DNA from: Aquificaceae bacterium UBA2488
Lineage (GTDB): Bacteria > Aquificota > Aquificia > Aquificales > Aquificaceae
Direction of reading: 5' to 3'
Length of the DNA: 20,892 nucleotides
Assembly: GCA_002341805.1 (NCBI GenBank)
Contig: DDOS01000066.1
Span: 1 to 20,892, forward strand
The notes under the pieces were generated by a model. It did no database searches. It worked only from the letters and a program-made list of their open reading frames with translations, and had not been told where the DNA came from. Below are positions 8,095 to 16,329 of the stretch, one piece after another (the first letter of the stretch is position 1; every line of letters starts with the position of its first letter). Made by a program: the position numbers and the translations under genes.

Positions 8095-9465
8095 ATGAAG
8101 AAATTTAGTTCGAAAGCACTTTTGGGTGCATTGACAACAATGGGAACTATAGCAACGTTTGGTTTTACACAGAGCGCTCATGCTACTGTATCTATTGGTA
8201 CACCATGTAATAACGCTACTTGTCAAATACCAGTTGAGCTTAATCTTAACTCAAGTAATTCAGGGGTTGCTAGCATTACTGCAGAATCAATAGTGTTTAA
8301 CCAAAGTGTTGCTGCAGGTAATACTGTAACTTTTACTTTAAGCAATGCTACTTTTAATAGTGTGACTATATCTATCATGTCAGCATCAAGTGGCGGTGTT
8401 GCTATTTGTTCTGATACACTCTCGACTACCACTAGTTCTGCTACATGCGCAATCTCAACTCCTTATTCTATCACAGCTGGTACTCAGTACTATTTATCAC
8501 CTTATACCATACAAATCACATCTTCAGCTCCTGGCACAAGCGTAGTGTTGACTGCTACAGATCCATATGAAAGCGGTAGTGCTGTACTATTTACATCTTA
8601 TTCAAACTACAGCATAGGTCTTTCAAGCTCTACTTATTATATAGCATCGAGTTTAACCACTTTTACCACTGGTTCTAATACTGCTATAAATAATATAACA
8701 ATATCAAGCAATTCCAATGCTAACTCACTTACACTAAGTAGCGGTAGTTTAAACGTATTATTTACAAATATACCAAATAGCGTAACATTGGTTGCAACTA
8801 GTAGTTCTTCGCGAACTCCAGGTAATAATTCAGCAACATTCGCGTCACTTGCTAGCTTAACAACGATACCCCTTGTTAATGGTTCTACCACATATTCATT
8901 TACATTCTCTAATACTGGAAACATCGGAACTGGCACTATAGATGCTACAGTTTACACTTCTAGTGTTTCAAGTGCAGCAGGTTCCAGTGCTACCATATCT
9001 TCTTCTTCTGCAAGCTATACATATACTAACGCTAATGCCACCCCATTCTTAACATTTACTCCATCTTCTATACAAATATATGGTGAAGTGGTGGCTCCTG
9101 TGTCCGGTTATGCTGAATATCTACAAATTAGCTTACCGTCCAATGTATCTATGGGCACTCTACAAATAGGTGGTGCGACATGTACTCCATCATATTATTC
9201 TTCTAGCACATCAGGTACCGTAGCTACATATACTATAGACCTTGTTCAAACTATGAACAACTGTAGCAGTGTTCCAAATGTAGGTGCTGGCAATATGCTA
9301 CCTCTAACTATGACATTTAATTCATCTTCTAACCTTAACGATGTTTCACAAATAGCAGCTCAAGTGGTAGCTTGGAATTCTACTGGTACATTTATAAGAC
9401 ACTTCCCACTTACAATATATAACCCAAGCAGTAGTAGTGGATCATTAAAGCAAATCTCTTACTAA
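8095..9465 (+). CDS. Secreted Ser/Thr/Asn-rich surface protein, highly expressed candidate
   Basis: A 456-residue exported protein of no family I recognise. It has a Sec signal peptide: basic MKKFSSK, a hydrophobic stretch ALLGALTTMGTIATFGF, and a likely cut after AHA at residue 31. The mature part is very rich in Ser, Thr, Asn and Ala, nearly free of charged residues, and has six cysteines (TPC, ATCQ, AIC, ATCA, GATC, NNC). It looks like beta-rich surface material such as an S-layer, filament or adhesin subunit. No anchor, membrane helix, LPXTG or porin-type C-terminus is seen; it ends GSLKQISY. A near-consensus promoter, strong Shine-Dalgarno and intrinsic terminator make it a self-contained, probably abundant unit. 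Its many Ser/Thr and its place among glycosyltransferases make it a candidate glycoprotein, which is inference only. Confidence 0.8.
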   Translation: MKKFSSKALLGALTTMGTIATFGFTQSAHATVSIGTPCNNATCQIPVELNLNSSNSGVASITAESIVFNQSVAAGNTVTFTLSNATFNSVTISIMSASSGGVAICSDTLSTTTSSATCAISTPYSITAGTQYYLSPYTIQITSSAPGTSVVLTATDPYESGSAVLFTSYSNYSIGLSSSTYYIASSLTTFTTGSNTAINNITISSNSNANSLTLSSGSLNVLFTNIPNSVTLVATSSSSRTPGNNSATFASLASLTTIPLVNGSTTYSFTFSNTGNIGTGTIDATVYTSSVSSAAGSSATISSSSASYTYTNANATPFLTFTPSSIQIYGEVVAPVSGYAEYLQISLPSNVSMGTLQIGGATCTPSYYSSSTSGTVATYTIDLVQTMNNCSSVPNVGAGNMLPLTMTFNSSSNLNDVSQIAAQVVAWNSTGTFIRHFPLTIYNPSSSSGSLKQISY

Positions 9466-9480
9466 TAAACACTCTTTCTT

Positions 9481-9500
9481 ACCCCTCCTTTTGGAGGGGT
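9481..9500 (+). terminator. Intrinsic terminator hairpin after the secreted protein gene
   Basis: A perfect 8-bp stem (ACCCCTCC with GGAGGGGT) closes a TTTT loop, followed by a mixed T-rich run TTTATCATATT. It is 15 bases past the stop. The T tract is imperfect, so readthrough into the acyltransferase gene is possible. The 3' arm contains GGAGG, 15 bases before the next ATG. Confidence 0.8.
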
Positions 9501-9512
9501 TTATCATATTAA

Positions 9513-11033
9513 ATGTCTCTAACTATATCTTATCTTAGATTTTTTCTTGCTTTTGCAGTATTTGACCAACACTATGGGCTGTATGGATATATTTTAAGAG
9601 TTTTTCATATAAATAAAATTTTAGCACCAGATGGGACTTTAGCAGTCAGAGGATTTTTAGTTATAAGTGGGTATCTAATTCACTATATTTTATCAAAAAA
9701 GTATCCGTCAAATACATTAGGAGATTTTTGGCATTTTTTTGTATCAAGGTTTTTAAGAATATATCCTCTTTTTTTAGTGGTTTTTTTCTGTATTAGAGTT
9801 TTTATAAAATTTTCTATACTAAAAAGCATCTTTTTTGGGCTTTTAATACCCTTTGGCATATATGAGTTTTTTCAAAACCCTTTTGTCAGCGTGGTAAATA
9901 TGGATAAGCTTCAGCCACCAGCATATGCTCAAGCTTGGACACTTAGCTACGATGCTGTTTTTTATCCCCTTGGTTTTTTGTTTTTTAAAAGCAGAAGATT
10001 TCTTATAATTTCATCTTTTTTGTGCATATTAGGTTTTTTTGTCTGGTGGGTGTTTGGGGATAACAGTCTTTGGTGGCCAGACTTTTATCTTAGCTTTATT
10101 CCAAACTTACTTGCTTTTATATCTGGTTTTTTGGCTTTTAAGATAAACTCCCCAAGTGCCCAAAAACACAACATACTTTCTCTACTTAGTTTTTTAGCGA
10201 TTTTATACACTATGTATACACCGTTTTTTTTAAGCCCATTTTTACAGGATATTATAAGCATAATCTCTTTTGGTATATTAGTATCAGAACTTGGTAAAAA
10301 CGGCCAATCTAAATACGAAAAACCCATAGCTGATTTTACCTTTGCTTTTTATCTCATACACTATCCAGTGCTTTTTATCAATGTACCATTTGGTATTAAA
10401 ATTTTAATATCTATTGCTTTAGCCATATTTTTTGGGCTTTTAATAGAAAATAAAATTATAGAAAATCTTAGATACCTTTACATAAAGCATGTTTTACAAA
10501 CCCAAAAAGCAAGCATATCTCATATAACTATACCAAAATATACATATACATTTTCAACCTTATTTTTAGCTACGGCTTTTTTTGTAAATATGTATAGATT
10601 TTTTAACCATTTTAAATATCCCACAATAAACCCACCATACACCATATACTTTAAAGAAGGCACAAACTCTTATGATTTTACAAAAACAGGTTTTTGGAAC
10701 CAAGAAAATACCCTCACTTGGAGTGATTCAAAAGTCTCTAACATATGCTTTTTTATCAAAAACCCAAAGAACATAGATATAAACATGGAGTTTGATACAT
10801 TTGTAACTCCCTTTTATCCTCAAGATGTAAACATATATTTTAATAATAGCCTTATCTATAACAAAACTTACAAAACATCTGGTCCTCATACACTTAGCTT
10901 CCACATTAAAAGCCCAAAACATAAAAATTGTATAATCTTTAAAGTCCCTACCGCCGTAATGCCAGCTTTATTAGAAACCTCTGGTGATTATAGATTACTT
11001 GGTGTAGGTATTATAAAATTAGATATTAGATAA
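9513..11033 (+). CDS. Membrane O-acyltransferase (acyltransferase-3 family) with C-terminal periplasmic beta domain
   Basis: A 506-residue integral membrane acyltransferase of the OafA/YrhL type, which moves acyl groups onto surface glycans across the inner membrane. It has many hydrophobic segments to about residue 360. Marks of the family are DQHYG with His20, RGFLVISGYLIHYI (about 46-59) and FVSRFLRIYPLF. After a last hydrophobic segment the final about 140 residues form a soluble region with GFWNQENTLTWSD and, at the end, GDYRLLGVGIIKLDI. This W-S-D then D-R-LG pattern is common in extracytoplasmic beta-sandwich domains attached to glycan enzymes. The start has no good Shine-Dalgarno at normal distance. 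The terminator arm is just upstream, so expression could come from readthrough. The 3' end overlaps the convergent gene by 8 bases. Confidence 0.85.
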   Translation: MSLTISYLRFFLAFAVFDQHYGLYGYILRVFHINKILAPDGTLAVRGFLVISGYLIHYILSKKYPSNTLGDFWHFFVSRFLRIYPLFLVVFFCIRVFIKFSILKSIFFGLLIPFGIYEFFQNPFVSVVNMDKLQPPAYAQAWTLSYDAVFYPLGFLFFKSRRFLIISSFLCILGFFVWWVFGDNSLWWPDFYLSFIPNLLAFISGFLAFKINSPSAQKHNILSLLSFLAILYTMYTPFFLSPFLQDIISIISFGILVSELGKNGQSKYEKPIADFTFAFYLIHYPVLFINVPFGIKILISIALAIFFGLLIENKIIENLRYLYIKHVLQTQKASISHITIPKYTYTFSTLFLATAFFVNMYRFFNHFKYPTINPPYTIYFKEGTNSYDFTKTGFWNQENTLTWSDSKVSNICFFIKNPKNIDINMEFDTFVTPFYPQDVNIYFNNSLIYNKTYKTSGPHTLSFHIKSPKHKNCIIFKVPTAVMPALLETSGDYRLLGVGIIKLDIR

Positions 11034-12057
11034 ATCTTCTTATAAATCTTTTTAATTTTCTAATGGGTCTTGTAAGTCTCCAGCTCTTACTTAAATAAAC
11101 CATCACAAGCTCATTTTCTGTTTGATTTAATCTATCTTGAAGCTCTTTGACTTTATTCTCTTCTTGATTTAATCTATCTTGAAGCTCTCTAACTTTGTTT
11201 TGCTCTTGATTTAACCTATCTCGAAGCATATCTATCTCTTCTTCTAATTCAAAAACGCTTTTTGCATATTCTCCTGGTGTCATTACTATATCGTGTATGA
11301 ATGTGTTATTTAGTCTATATGGATTGGTGTTTTCATCCACTTTGCTATAATTACCCCTTACTATATGTTTTCCAATGACATTATTTGACTCTATATCTTT
11401 TTCTATTATAGCCAGTGAGTTAAAAAAAGTTATTGATTTTATCTTAGCAAGCTCAAACTCGTCTATAATTGTATTTAGCTTTTCATAAAAATATCTTAAA
11501 ACAAAGCCTCTTAGTTTGTTTATCCTCCAGTGCTCGTAGTTTATTATATCCACAAGAGCCTTTAAAAAATTTATAGAAGAGTATTTTTCGTATATCCCAC
11601 CTTCAAACTCTTTCCAGTAGCTTGTATGAAGATCTTCTATTATATAAATCCCATTTTCTTTTAAAAGCGGAAAATACATTAAAAAGTTTTTTATTATATT
11701 AGAAGATACATGAGAAGCATCATCTATTATGATATTAAACTTCTCACCTTCTGCAAGCTCTAATACTTTATCTTTTGTGGATATATCCTCTGAGTCCCCT
11801 ACTACAGTCTTTATCCTATTGTCTTCAAACTCCACATCTTTAAATTTTTCATTTATCTCAATCCCTATTATGTTTTTGGCATTTTTAAAGTATTTGGCCA
11901 TTATATCTAAAAATCCGCCGTTTTGTGAACCAATCTCAAGAATATTTATAGGTAATTCTTTGTATCGTGAAAATATATCCTCATAAACATTTATGTATAG
12001 CTCCCACTTATCAAAAACATTTTTATCATGGTTTTTTATAATATCTATTAAATTCAT
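11026..12057 (-). CDS. SAM-dependent methyltransferase (Methyltransf_24-like) with coiled-coil repeats and basic SKSW tail
   Basis: A 343-residue protein. Residues about 36-150 form a methyltransferase domain: NILEIGSQNGGFLDIM (motif I), GIEINEKF, GDSEDIS, FNIIIDDASHVSSNII and GIYIIEDLHTSYW. The middle (150-265) is unassigned. Residues about 270-318 are a coiled coil with tandem 14-residue units RLNQEQNKVRELQD, RLNQEENKVKELQD and RLNQTENE. The last 25 residues hold SKSWRLTRPIRKLKRFIRR, a strongly basic tail shared with the 267-residue methyltransferase at 14224, possibly for membrane or complex attachment. Third gene of the minus-strand cluster, 7 bases after the GT2 stop, yet with its own extended -10 promoter. 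Acceptor unknown, probably a glycan. Confidence 0.8.
   Translation of the reverse strand: MNLIDIIKNHDKNVFDKWELYINVYEDIFSRYKELPINILEIGSQNGGFLDIMAKYFKNAKNIIGIEINEKFKDVEFEDNRIKTVVGDSEDISTKDKVLELAEGEKFNIIIDDASHVSSNIIKNFLMYFPLLKENGIYIIEDLHTSYWKEFEGGIYEKYSSINFLKALVDIINYEHWRINKLRGFVLRYFYEKLNTIIDEFELAKIKSITFFNSLAIIEKDIESNNVIGKHIVRGNYSKVDENTNPYRLNNTFIHDIVMTPGEYAKSVFELEEEIDMLRDRLNQEQNKVRELQDRLNQEENKVKELQDRLNQTENELVMVYLSKSWRLTRPIRKLKRFIRRFI
11122..11247 (-). repeat. Three tandem 42-bp units coding a 14-residue coiled-coil repeat
   Basis: Units at 11122-11163, 11164-11205 and 11206-11247 start with TTGATTTAA. The first two are highly alike at the DNA level and the third has drifted in its second half. 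Each encodes two heptads. Whole-unit gain or loss would keep the frame, so the coiled-coil length could vary between strains. Confidence 0.88.
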
Positions 12058-12063
12058 ATTGCT

Positions 12064-12072
12064 ATTATATCA
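12064..12072 (-). promoter_or_regulatory. Internal extended -10 promoter (TGaTATAAT) for the 343-residue methyltransferase
   Basis: Minus-strand TGA TATAAT (12072-12064) overlaps the last codons and stop of the upstream GT2 gene and ends 6 bases before the ATG at 12057. It predicts a separate leaderless transcript starting at the A of ATG. Confidence 0.65.
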
Positions 12073-14227
12073 TATTTAGCCATGGTTTTATCACTCTTGG
12101 TGGAAAAGCTAACTCTGGCTGTTCTTTGTCAAGAGTTAAATTTGGATTATAAGCAGGATCTTTTAATAAAAGATGTCCCCATCTTTGATGCATTATTTTA
12201 ATCTCTTTTCTAAACCTTGGATTATCTATAGTATCTATACTCCTTGATATACCTTCATAATGATATAACTCTGCATAAGGAGTCCATATTATTTTATAAC
12301 CTGCCTCCCTTACTCTTATACAAAAATCAATATCGTTAAAAGCCACCGCAAAGCTCTCATCAAACCCATTTACTTTTTCAAATGCTTCTTTCTTAACAAG
12401 CATGCAAGCCCCAGTCACTGCAGATAGTTCTTGAACTAACAGCAATCTACCAAAGTATCCTGATTCGCTTTTATTTGAATATCTATATATATGGCCTGCC
12501 ACGCCATGTATTCCCAATATCACACCTGCATGCTGAATGGTATCATTTGGATAATACAACTTAGCTCCTACTATACCAACGTCTTTTTTTGCCATGTGAG
12601 AAACCATTTCATCAAGCCAATCTTCATTTATAACTTCTACATCATTATTTAAAAATAAATAAAAATCCCCTTCAGCATATTGAGCAGTATAGTTGTTTAG
12701 TGCTGACCAGTTAAAAGGTATGTTGTAATCTATTATTTTTATTTTATCTTTATATGTTTTAGCTAAAAAATCAAAAAAATCATAAGTTTCTTTTTGCTCT
12801 GAGTTGTTGTTTATTATAATTATTTCAAAATTTTTATAAGAGGTTTTGTTTAAGATACTAAAAATGCATTTTTCTAATAAATCTTTTTTATCTTTTGTAG
12901 GTATTATTATAGAAACAAGTGGATTTATGTTTGGCTCATATTTTATTCTCCAATAAGTTCCTAAGGCATCTATTAGATGTGCTTTTGTGCCTAACCTCTC
13001 AAAATGTTCTGTTAGTGCCTTATATTGGGCGTCTCTGGCGTAAGATTTTGCATTTACACCTGAAGCCGTTGATTGAGCATGTATTCTCCAATGATAAAGC
13101 ACAAAAGGTATATGCCTCATGGTATCATGGGGTATTTTTTCTATTATCCTTAAAGCAAGATCATAGTCTTGTGCCCCTTCGAAACCCTTTCTAAACTCAC
13201 CTACTTCTTCCACTAAACCTCTTTTATAAGCCAAAAAATGACATATATAATTTCCACTTAAGAAAAGTTCATAATTCCAGTCTGGCTTAAAATAAGGATC
13301 TCTTCTTATGCCGTTTTCATCTATTTTATCTTCATCAGAATATATAACATTGGCTTCTTTATGATTGTTTATCTCTACTGCCATTATATATAATGCATGA
13401 GGAGATATTGTATCATCATGATCTAAAAAACACACATACTCCCCAGTGGCTAATTCTAATGCGCTGTTAGAAGCTTCTGATATATGACCGTTTTTATTCC
13501 TAAAAACCACTTTTATTCTTTTGTCTTTTTTCTTATACTCTTCTAAAATTTTTTTCACATGAGGAAGATTTGAGTTATCATCGGCTATGCAGAGCTCCCA
13601 ATATGGATATACTTGATTTAGCACAGATTCTATAGCTTCCTTTAAAAACTTTTCTGACGTATTGTAAGTGGGCATTATTATAGAAAATGTTGGTTTGTAA
13701 GAAAGCTTATCTATATGATTTTTCATTTTTATTAAATCTTCATAGCTTATGGTATCATAATAAGATATCCAACTTAAATAATTCGTACCAAAGATTGTGT
13801 TTTTATTCAATTTATCTCTTACTTTTATAATAAAAGCCTTAATACCATATCTTTTAATATATTTTATGGCATTTATTGAATTTGCTAAACTTAGGTCTCC
13901 TAACAAAGATAAGAAAGCGTAACTTTTACCTATTTTATATTCTCTAACCATATTAGATGGCATCCTTCCTTCTTTACGACCAAATTTTATCCAATGCACA
14001 AAAGGATTAATACCAGCTTTAGCCATATCTTGATTGTTAGCAATATAATATTTTGTGTCAAACCATTCATTTGGGTTTCTTCCTTCTTTCCAGCCATACA
14101 AAACAAAATGCTCGATGGGATCTATATCAGCTCTTCTTACATCTGGGTATTGTTTAAGATAATAAACAGAGTCAAACAACTTAGACATTTTTATAATCCA
14201 ATAATCTTTTTTTAATTTAGCTCTCAT
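12065..14227 (-). CDS. Bifunctional GT2 glycosyltransferase with two GT2 domains and N-terminal repeat domain
   Basis: A 720-residue cytoplasmic glycosyltransferase for surface glycan assembly. Residues about 17-92 hold two copies of a repeat seen in such enzymes, DPIEHFVLYGWKEGRNP and NPFVHWIKFGRKEGRMP. GT2 domain A (about 180-385) has FSIIMPTYNTSEKFL, LCIADDNS, the metal-binding FLDHDD (D269 to D272) and FEGAQDYDLALRI. GT2 domain B (about 437-665) has VSIIIPTKDKKDLLEKC, LFLNNDVEV, TGACMLVKKEAF and GFDESFAVAFNDIDFCIRVR. Both domains look intact, so two linkages may be made by one chain. The start overlaps the upstream stop (ATGA) at 14224-14227, which supports this ATG; Met14 is the alternative. 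Middle gene of a three-gene set. Confidence 0.9.
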   Translation of the reverse strand: MRAKLKKDYWIIKMSKLFDSVYYLKQYPDVRRADIDPIEHFVLYGWKEGRNPNEWFDTKYYIANNQDMAKAGINPFVHWIKFGRKEGRMPSNMVREYKIGKSYAFLSLLGDLSLANSINAIKYIKRYGIKAFIIKVRDKLNKNTIFGTNYLSWISYYDTISYEDLIKMKNHIDKLSYKPTFSIIMPTYNTSEKFLKEAIESVLNQVYPYWELCIADDNSNLPHVKKILEEYKKKDKRIKVVFRNKNGHISEASNSALELATGEYVCFLDHDDTISPHALYIMAVEINNHKEANVIYSDEDKIDENGIRRDPYFKPDWNYELFLSGNYICHFLAYKRGLVEEVGEFRKGFEGAQDYDLALRIIEKIPHDTMRHIPFVLYHWRIHAQSTASGVNAKSYARDAQYKALTEHFERLGTKAHLIDALGTYWRIKYEPNINPLVSIIIPTKDKKDLLEKCIFSILNKTSYKNFEIIIINNNSEQKETYDFFDFLAKTYKDKIKIIDYNIPFNWSALNNYTAQYAEGDFYLFLNNDVEVINEDWLDEMVSHMAKKDVGIVGAKLYYPNDTIQHAGVILGIHGVAGHIYRYSNKSESGYFGRLLLVQELSAVTGACMLVKKEAFEKVNGFDESFAVAFNDIDFCIRVREAGYKIIWTPYAELYHYEGISRSIDTIDNPRFRKEIKIMHQRWGHLLLKDPAYNPNLTLDKEQPELAFPPRVIKPWLNMI

Positions 14228-15027
14228 AATCTATTTCCAAATTTTCTCTTTAACCATCTTAAAGGTTTTGTAATTTTCCAGCTTTTACTATAATAAACTC
14301 CATTTAACTCATATTCTACTCTATGTAATTTCCCAATACAATGAAAATATGTTCTTAGCTTCTTAGCATTGTTATTTAACATATTTATAATTTCTGTTTT
14401 TCCATTTTCTGAAATTTGTAGTATTCCTAATCCGTATCCGTGATAAAATTCAAAGTTAATTGGGTATTTTTTCTTTAATTCTTCCCAAAATCTCCATACT
14501 CCAAAATTTTTTTCTTTTACATTGGTATCATGTAATAAAACAAAAGCATCTTTTGTTAGTTTCGGAAGCCAAGTTTCAAAATCATGCTTTACAGCTTCAT
14601 AAGTATGATATCCATCTATATGTAGAAAATCTATTGAACTGTCTTTAAAATGTTTTACAGCATCGTCAAAATCCATCTTTAACAACACAGAAAAATCCCT
14701 AAAATGTTTGTTATTGTATTGTGAAACTTTGTCGTATACATCTCCAGAATAAAGGCTTGTATGCAAATCTCCCTTCCAGTTATCCACTGCATAGCATTTG
14801 GTGGATAAATTATTGTCCTTCACCGCTTGACAAAAAGAAAAGTATGATACACCATAATGAACGCCAAGGTCTACTATAACTTTTGGGTTTAAGCTTGCTA
14901 CAAACCAATATGCAAACGGCGTATGCTCTATCCAAGCAGAAGGCCCAAGTATAGCAGGTTTAAAATTCATAATATCAATTAAAGAGTTCAAAAGCTCTGC
15001 ATCAGTTATAAAATCATTCATTATCAT
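14224..15027 (-). CDS. SAM-dependent methyltransferase (Methyltransf_24-like) with basic SKSW tail
   Basis: A 267-residue soluble methyltransferase. Residues about 48-170 show VIVDLGVHYGVSYFSF (motif I), CYAVDNWKGD, then IDFLHIDGYHTYEAVKHDF and AFVLLHDTNVKEKNFGVWRF, the pattern of CmcI/Methyltransf_24-type enzymes found near glycosyltransferases. The last 25 residues carry GVYYSKSWKITKPLRWLKRK, matching the tail of the methyltransferase at 11026. No coiled-coil repeat is present here. First gene of the minus-strand set, overlapping the GT2 gene by 4 bases. Start may be Met1 or Met3 (MIMN). The -10 box ends 3 bases before Met1 and 9 before Met3, so the true start is uncertain. Substrate unknown. 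Confidence 0.85.
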   Translation of the reverse strand: MIMNDFITDAELLNSLIDIMNFKPAILGPSAWIEHTPFAYWFVASLNPKVIVDLGVHYGVSYFSFCQAVKDNNLSTKCYAVDNWKGDLHTSLYSGDVYDKVSQYNNKHFRDFSVLLKMDFDDAVKHFKDSSIDFLHIDGYHTYEAVKHDFETWLPKLTKDAFVLLHDTNVKEKNFGVWRFWEELKKKYPINFEFYHGYGLGILQISENGKTEIINMLNNNAKKLRTYFHCIGKLHRVEYELNGVYYSKSWKITKPLRWLKRKFGNRL

Positions 15028-15030
15028 TTT

Positions 15031-15039
15031 ATTATATCA
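15031..15039 (-). promoter_or_regulatory. Extended -10 promoter (TGaTATAAT) of the minus-strand methyltransferase/GT2 operon
   Basis: Perfect extended -10 on the minus strand. Expected +1 is about 15024, inside the MIMN start region, between the first and third codons. This suggests a leaderless message or one with a 3-nt leader using Met3. Confidence 0.6.
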
Positions 15040-15057
15040 TACCATATATAATAAATA

Positions 15058-15066
15058 TGGTAAAAT
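15058..15066 (+). promoter_or_regulatory. Extended -10 promoter (TGgTAAAAT) of the GT2 gene at 15089
   Basis: TG at 15058-15059 and TAAAAT at 15061-15066 put +1 near 15073. AGGAG (15075-15079) sits 9 bases before the ATG at 15089, so this is a short-leader gene with a true ribosome binding site. Confidence 0.55.
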
Positions 15067-15088
15067 GACCTAATAGGAGTAAAACTTT

Positions 15089-16020
15089 ATGTCAGAGGTT
15101 TGTATTATTCTATCAACTTTCAATGGTGAGAAGTATTTGAATGATTTTTTAAATTCTTTATCTAATCAAACTTATAAAGATTGGGTTCTTTTTGTAAGAG
15201 ATGATGGGTCTGTTGATAATACTTTAAGTATATTAGAAGATTTCAAGAAAAAAACTGGTAAGCTTTTTATATTAGAAGAACCAAAACATAATTTAGGGGC
15301 TTGCAAAAGTTTTTTTGCTCTACTCACAAATATTCCTAACTTTAAATATTATGCCTTTGCGGATCAAGATGATGTATGGCTTGATTTCAAATTAGAAGAA
15401 AGCCTAAATACTATGAAAGAATTAGAAAATACATATGGCGAATGTACTCCCCTACTAGTTCATACAGATTTAAAAGTAGTAGATAAGGATCTTAAAACCA
15501 TTAGTGATTCATTTTGGAGATACCAAAATATAAATCCATATAAAAATTCATTAAATTATCTAATTTTACAAAATACAATAACTGGTTGCACTATGCTTAT
15601 AAACAACAGTCTTAGAGATTTTATTAAAAGTATACCCAACAAGGCAATAATGCATGATTGGTGGCTTGGACTTATGGCTTCAGCTTTTGGTAAAATAAAG
15701 CCTATAGAGAAATCTACAGTTTTATATAGGCAACACTCCTCTAACGATACAGGAGCCAAGGGTTATAGTGCTTCTTATTTTATTAACAGGTTCTTGAAAG
15801 AAAAAAAAAAATAATAGATAAATATTTCTCCCAAGTAGAAGAGTTTCTGAGATTATATCATGATAAACTTTCGCCCAATCAAAAAATGCTTTTAGAAGAT
15901 TTTATAAGCCTTTCAAAATACTCATTGTTAGAGAGATTTGATAAAGTTATAAGAAATAAATTCTACAAACACGATGTATTAAGAAATATAGGCTTTTTGT
16001 TGCTACTAGCAGGTTTGTAG
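15089..16020 (+). pseudogene. GT2 glycosyltransferase (rhamnosyltransferase-like) broken at an 11-A run; possible slippage rescue
   Basis: Would be a 310-residue cytoplasmic GT2 sugar transferase. The zero frame gives 241 residues: VCIILSTFNGEKYLNDF, FVRDDGS, the metal-binding FADQDD (92-95), TGCTMLIN, MHDWWLGLMAS (HDWW 189-192) and LYRQHSSNDTGA. This ends at LKEKKK and a TAA at 15812-15814, right after eleven A (15801-15811). In the -1 frame the reading continues to TAG 16018-16020 with IIDKYFSQVEEFLRLYHDKL and LRNIGFLLLLAGL, the usual end of this family. One extra A restores the full protein. All catalytic motifs lie before the break, so the short form may be active. RNA polymerase slippage on A11 could make some full-length protein. 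Divergent from the 15027 operon. Confidence 0.8.
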
Positions 16021-16038
16021 ATCATTATGTAGTTATTA

Positions 16039-16185
16039 CTATATCAATCTCATATCCTCAAGCACAGACAAATAGTCTTTATAATCCATAAACCTATCTA
16101 GTAGCTTCATAGCCCCAAGCATCAGAAGCTCTAGATCACAAAGTCTTCTTTCATCAGGCTGAATGGATAAAAGTTTAAAAATTTC
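16039..16185 (-). pseudogene. C-terminal fragment of an unrecognised protein
   Basis: Forty-eight codons open without a start, from EIFKLLSIQPDERRLCDLEL to the end at VLEDMRLI and a TAG stop. The mix of charged and hydrophobic residues looks like real helical protein, not chance. I do not recognise the family. Confidence 0.4.
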
Positions 16186-16329
16186 TCATCTCAAAGGGCT
16201 TTAGAGGTTAACCTCTTTGTTCAGTTTGTTAACCTTAACGATAGGTGGATGAAAAATCCTATTCCAGCTTTTAGAGAAAACCTTTATAGGTTATATCAAA
16301 TTGTAAACATGAAATTTGAGTTATGGTAA
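16171..16329 (+). pseudogene. C-terminal fragment of an unrecognised protein
   Basis: Fifty-two codons open without a start, including RALEVNLFVQFVNLNDRWMK and FRENLYRLYQIV, to the end at MKFELW and a TAA stop. It reads like genuine coding sequence truncated at its 5' side, where an in-frame TAA stands at 16168-16170. Family not recognised. Confidence 0.4.

Noticed and set aside
8637..8936. A 99-codon open frame on the minus strand inside the secreted protein gene
   Set aside because: It is antisense to a gene with a clear signal peptide, promoter and terminator. The low-complexity codons of that gene open the other strand by chance.
9502..9507. TATCAT 5 nt before the ATG at 9513 as a ninth leaderless promoter
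   Set aside because: Weak hexamer match, poor -35 (TTACCC) and position inside the terminator tail. Not counted in the leaderless set.
16203..16216. A 14-bp perfect palindrome (AGAGGTTAACCTCT)
   Set aside because: It lies within an open coding fragment and has no loop or T run. Without a partner site it is not a supported operator or terminator.
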